Of a stretch of 64,000 nt of DNA, positions 63,498-64,000 are shown piece after piece. The notes under the pieces are model-generated. The model was not told the origin of the DNA and did no database searches. It saw only the letters and a program-made list of their open reading frames with translations. Every line of letters begins with the position of its first letter. The first letter of the stretch is position 1. The position numbers and the translations under genes are program-made. Source of the DNA: Sipunculus nudus (taxonomy: Eukaryota; Annelida; Sipuncula; Golfingiida; Sipunculidae); assembly GCA_026874595.1 (NCBI GenBank), contig CM049319.1:6332101-6396100 (forward strand), read 5' to 3'.

Positions 63498-64000
63498 CTT
63501 CTTTTTTAAAGATGTCAGTCCCAGCTTAACGTTAATATCTTTTCACAGTGATATCATTTTTTATAACACTCACAAATGTAGGATCCATGTTTTGATATTC
63601 TTCTTTGCTAAATTCTGAATGTTTTTCGTCCACACGTTTTAAATCTAACCTAAAACATTAAAGAAATGATTCGGCCTGTCTCCCTCACTGTGAGCCCGGT
63701 AATTCATTGTCAAATCACACATCTGCATCAAACAAAATTATGTATCTATCATACTTTTAAAGAACATAATGACCTTATACAGACCGCTGTTTTAAAGGAA
63801 TCCTGTTTATGTAAAAGGACATATTTTATCTAAGATGTAGGATACCTTTCAAGTTAAAGTACTGGCATTCTCGTTGACAGCTTCCCGAGCTGCAGTAAAA
63901 CCACTTTGTTCTCCGGGATGAATGACGCCACAAACGCTTCCTGTGCAAAACGTCATCAATAAATGCGGCTTTCAGGAACACAGCCTTGTAATTTAAGAGT
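63498..64000 (-). other. Sequence upstream of exon 1a start (putative 5' UTR/promoter side)
   Basis: For the minus-strand gene this is upstream of the ATG at 63497. The stretch 63850-63990 is less AT-rich than its surroundings and could be an untranslated or upstream exon, but I see no decisive promoter motif. Confidence 0.4.

Overview
This window looks like a non-coding-rich piece of a eukaryotic, probably bivalve mollusc, chromosome. The evidence is the lack of bacterial-style ORFs, GT-AG split exons, many (TA)n runs, tRNA-derived SINE heads, and long dispersed repeats that open with CGATCAC plus GTCCGTC-rich sequence, which I associate with scallop and oyster genomes. The species assignment is an inference.

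The one gene I can support is on the minus strand and spans nearly the whole window. It is the 5' part of a dipeptidyl-peptidase-like (S9B) gene of the DPP6/DPP10 type. Six consecutive internal exons lie at 9020-8906, 6414-6319, 5723-5629, 3499-3425, 1891-1827 and 935-842. All have canonical splice sites and matching phases, and they join into 180 uninterrupted codons. They encode the juxtamembrane ELVGGN...QRNWKGI segment, the single transmembrane helix, and the start of the extracellular beta-propeller. The rest of the propeller and the hydrolase domain lie beyond the left edge, so catalytic competence cannot be judged.

Upstream there are two candidate first coding exons, at 51645-51529 and 63497-63375. 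Both begin with an ATG, have an in-frame stop upstream, and end in phase 0 at a GT donor, so either can splice directly to the transmembrane exon. This would give two cytoplasmic N-termini, as is known for vertebrate DPP6 and DPP10, from promoters about 12 kb apart and a first intron of about 42 or 54 kb.

The rest is intronic or upstream sequence filled with repeats. From about 9 to 30 kb there are microsatellites, a 22-bp minisatellite, dispersed repeat blocks and a SINE. At 29.6-31.6 kb there are a 215-bp foldback MITE and a 515-bp element with 100-bp terminal inverted repeats. At 31.6-37.1 kb lies a dense nest of dispersed-repeat sequence with internal tandem duplications and an inverted flanking copy. 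At 45.4-47.25 kb there is a 9-copy array of a 204-bp satellite. Further right are a TA-flanked MITE (52.9 kb), a 1.24-kb hAT-like non-autonomous element (58.4-59.6 kb), and direct-repeat and (CT)n tracts. No tRNA, rRNA or CRISPR locus is supported.
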